This document shows, piece after piece, positions 63,107 through 64,000 of a stretch of 64,000 bases of DNA. The stretch is taken from positions 6,995,001-7,059,000 of the forward strand of contig NZ_CP054918.1 of the NCBI RefSeq assembly GCF_013364195.1. Direction: 5' to 3'. A program made the position numbers and the translations under genes. The notes beneath the pieces were generated by a model, which saw nothing but the letters and a program-made list of their open reading frames with translations, searched no databases and was not told the DNA's origin. The DNA comes from Streptomyces sp. NA04227 (GTDB lineage Bacteria; Actinomycetota; Actinomycetes; Streptomycetales; Streptomycetaceae). Each line of letters opens with the position of its first letter. The stretch's first letter is position 1.

Positions 63107-63847
63107 ATGACTGCCCACGATGTGTACGTGTACGGCGTTGTGCGCAGCGGCCACACGTTGCTGCCCGGCCACCGAGGGGTCGGACTCCCTCCGTCCCGGC
63201 TGCGTCTGCTGCGCGGTGACGGCACGTCAGCAGTGGTGAGCGAGGCCCCCGAAGGGTTGCGGGCCCGCCGTCGGGATCTGCTCGCGCACCAGGACCTTCT
63301 GCTGACCATGTCGGAGAGCGGTCCGGTCCTGCCCATGCGCTTCGGCATGGTGGCACCCGACGAGGACACGGTCCTGGCCCAGCTCGCCTCCTCCCGCGCG
63401 GCGTACCTCGCGGCGCTCGACCGCCTCGAAGGCCGACTGGAACTGAATGTCAAGGCGTTGCCGGTGCAGGAGGCCGTCGCCTCCCTGCTGCGCGAGGACG
63501 CGCGATTGCGGCGGCTGCGACAGGAGGTGCGCCTCCGCCCCGGTTACGAGGCGAACATCCGGCTCGGAGAGGCGGTGGCGACCGGTCTCGCGCGCCGAGC
63601 GGCCGCCGCGGCCGAGACGGCACTCCAAGAGTTCACGGCCCTCGCCGAGGAGTGCGTCCGCGGGCCTGAGGTGCCCGGGTGCGTGCTCAATGCCTCGTTC
63701 TTGGTCGCCCGTGCGGATGTCGACCGATTCCGTAATGCGGTCGGGCGGTACGCGGCGGAACACCGCGACCGGGTGGAACTCCGGCTGACCGGGCCGCTGC
63801 CCTGCTACAGCTTCGTCGCCGCCAACGCCGTGCGGGCGGGGGTTTGA
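63107..63847 (+). CDS. gvpF: Gas vesicle protein GvpF/GvpL
   Basis: This 246-residue assembly protein of the GvpL/F family runs VYVYGVVRSGHTLLPGHRGVGLPPSRLRLLRGDGTSAVVSEAPEGLRARRRDLLAHQDLLLTM, then GPVLPMRFGMVAPDEDTVLAQLA (the diagnostic V-L-P-x-R-F/G-x), LEGRLELNVKALPVQEAVASLL and LTGPLPCYSFV. The last block is the usual 'G-P-x-P-x-Y-S/F-V' ending. GvpF/L contacts GvpA during growth of the vesicle. It starts 4 bp after the gvpA stop and is followed by gvpG. Confidence 0.93.
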   Translation: MTAHDVYVYGVVRSGHTLLPGHRGVGLPPSRLRLLRGDGTSAVVSEAPEGLRARRRDLLAHQDLLLTMSESGPVLPMRFGMVAPDEDTVLAQLASSRAAYLAALDRLEGRLELNVKALPVQEAVASLLREDARLRRLRQEVRLRPGYEANIRLGEAVATGLARRAAAAAETALQEFTALAEECVRGPEVPGCVLNASFLVARADVDRFRNAVGRYAAEHRDRVELRLTGPLPCYSFVAANAVRAGV

Positions 63848-63848
63848 G

Positions 63849-64000
63849 ATGGGCCTGCTGAGTGGAGTGCTGCTGCTGCCGCTCGCACCCGTGCGCGGTG
63901 TGACGTGGGTGGCCGAACGGCTTGTCGACGCCGCGGAAAAGGAACTGCACGACCCCGCCGTACTGCGGGCCCGGCTCGGCGCTCTTCATGAGGCGTACGA
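63849..64000 (+). CDS. gvpG: Gas vesicle protein GvpG, 3' end outside window
   Basis: The first 50 residues run MGLLSGVLLLPLAPVRGVTW, VAERLVDAAEKELHDPAVLRARLGALHEAY. This matches the start of GvpG, a short alpha-helical accessory protein made of a hydrophobic start and an amphipathic helix. Full-length family members have about 80-90 residues, so some 30-40 are missing at the edge. ATG 63849 starts one base after the gvpF stop. Confidence 0.88.
   Translation, partial: MGLLSGVLLLPLAPVRGVTWVAERLVDAAEKELHDPAVLRARLGALHEAY

Noticed and set aside
1..64000. Secondary-metabolite gene cluster
   Set aside because: The glycosyltransferase and oxidoreductases are isolated; no PKS, NRPS, terpene synthase or precursor peptide genes are present.

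Overview
This is a GC-rich actinobacterial chromosome segment, almost certainly from Streptomyces. Codons end overwhelmingly in G or C. Typical Streptomyces genes are present: twin-arginine and LAxC-type secreted proteins, a WhiJ/AbaA-like regulator trio, FCD-type GntR and ECF sigma factors, a gvpO-A-F-G gas vesicle cluster and a cys-operon leader peptide. No rRNA, tRNA or transposase gene was recognised. The window looks like ordinary chromosome with one small accessory patch at about 27-30 kb.

Layout. 0-3.5 kb: two GNAT acetyltransferases, a DUF1877-like protein, a P-loop kinase and an aminoglycoside-phosphotransferase-like protein with an N-terminal repeat. 3.7-7 kb: a sugar ABC operon (two permeases, then a lipoprotein). 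7-11.4 kb: two divergent secreted proteins, one a zinc metalloprotease. 11.5-14 kb: DUF1963 and VOC proteins and an unknown protein. 14-19.6 kb: a leftward sugar-polymer locus (Tat-exported GH30-like hydrolase, binding lipoprotein, two permeases, GntR/FCD regulator). 20-27 kb: TrmB-like, LysR, aldo/keto reductase, epimerase and macrolide-type glycosyltransferase genes. 27-30 kb: a sigJ-like gene remnant, an unknown membrane-anchored protein, an alpha/beta hydrolase and poorly coding DNA. 30-32 kb: HATPase, XRE/DUF5753 and DUF397 genes. 32-40 kb: a CDP-alcohol phosphotransferase, an AraC/quinone reductase pair, an MmpL exporter and a subtilisin.

40.3-49.9 kb is one long leftward sulfur unit. 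It runs: leader peptide, cysI, zinc-ribbon protein, cysH, cysC, cysD, cysN, a small ORF, a sulfonate-type ABC transporter (binding protein, ATPase, permease) and a CbiX-type chelatase. Sulfate activation, APS and sulfite reduction, sulfonate import and siroheme metal insertion are therefore encoded together.

50-59.4 kb holds a GNAT, a second metalloprotease, an AidB-like acyl-CoA dehydrogenase, a YihY membrane protein, an NmrA-like/AraC pair, a six-repeat type I-E CRISPR array with no cas genes in the window, a further AraC-type protein and two VOC proteins. 59.5-64 kb holds an ECF sigma factor overlapping a zinc-anti-sigma/Asp23 fusion and a second Asp23 protein. These diverge from a third Asp23 gene and are followed by the start of the gas vesicle cluster.

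Two window-wide patterns stand out. Short tandem repeats recur at gene ends, and in three cases a stop codon is repeated three times with a period of 3n+1, which places a stop in all three frames. Several start codons also lie 6-7 nt downstream of a -10-like hexamer, suggesting leaderless mRNAs.
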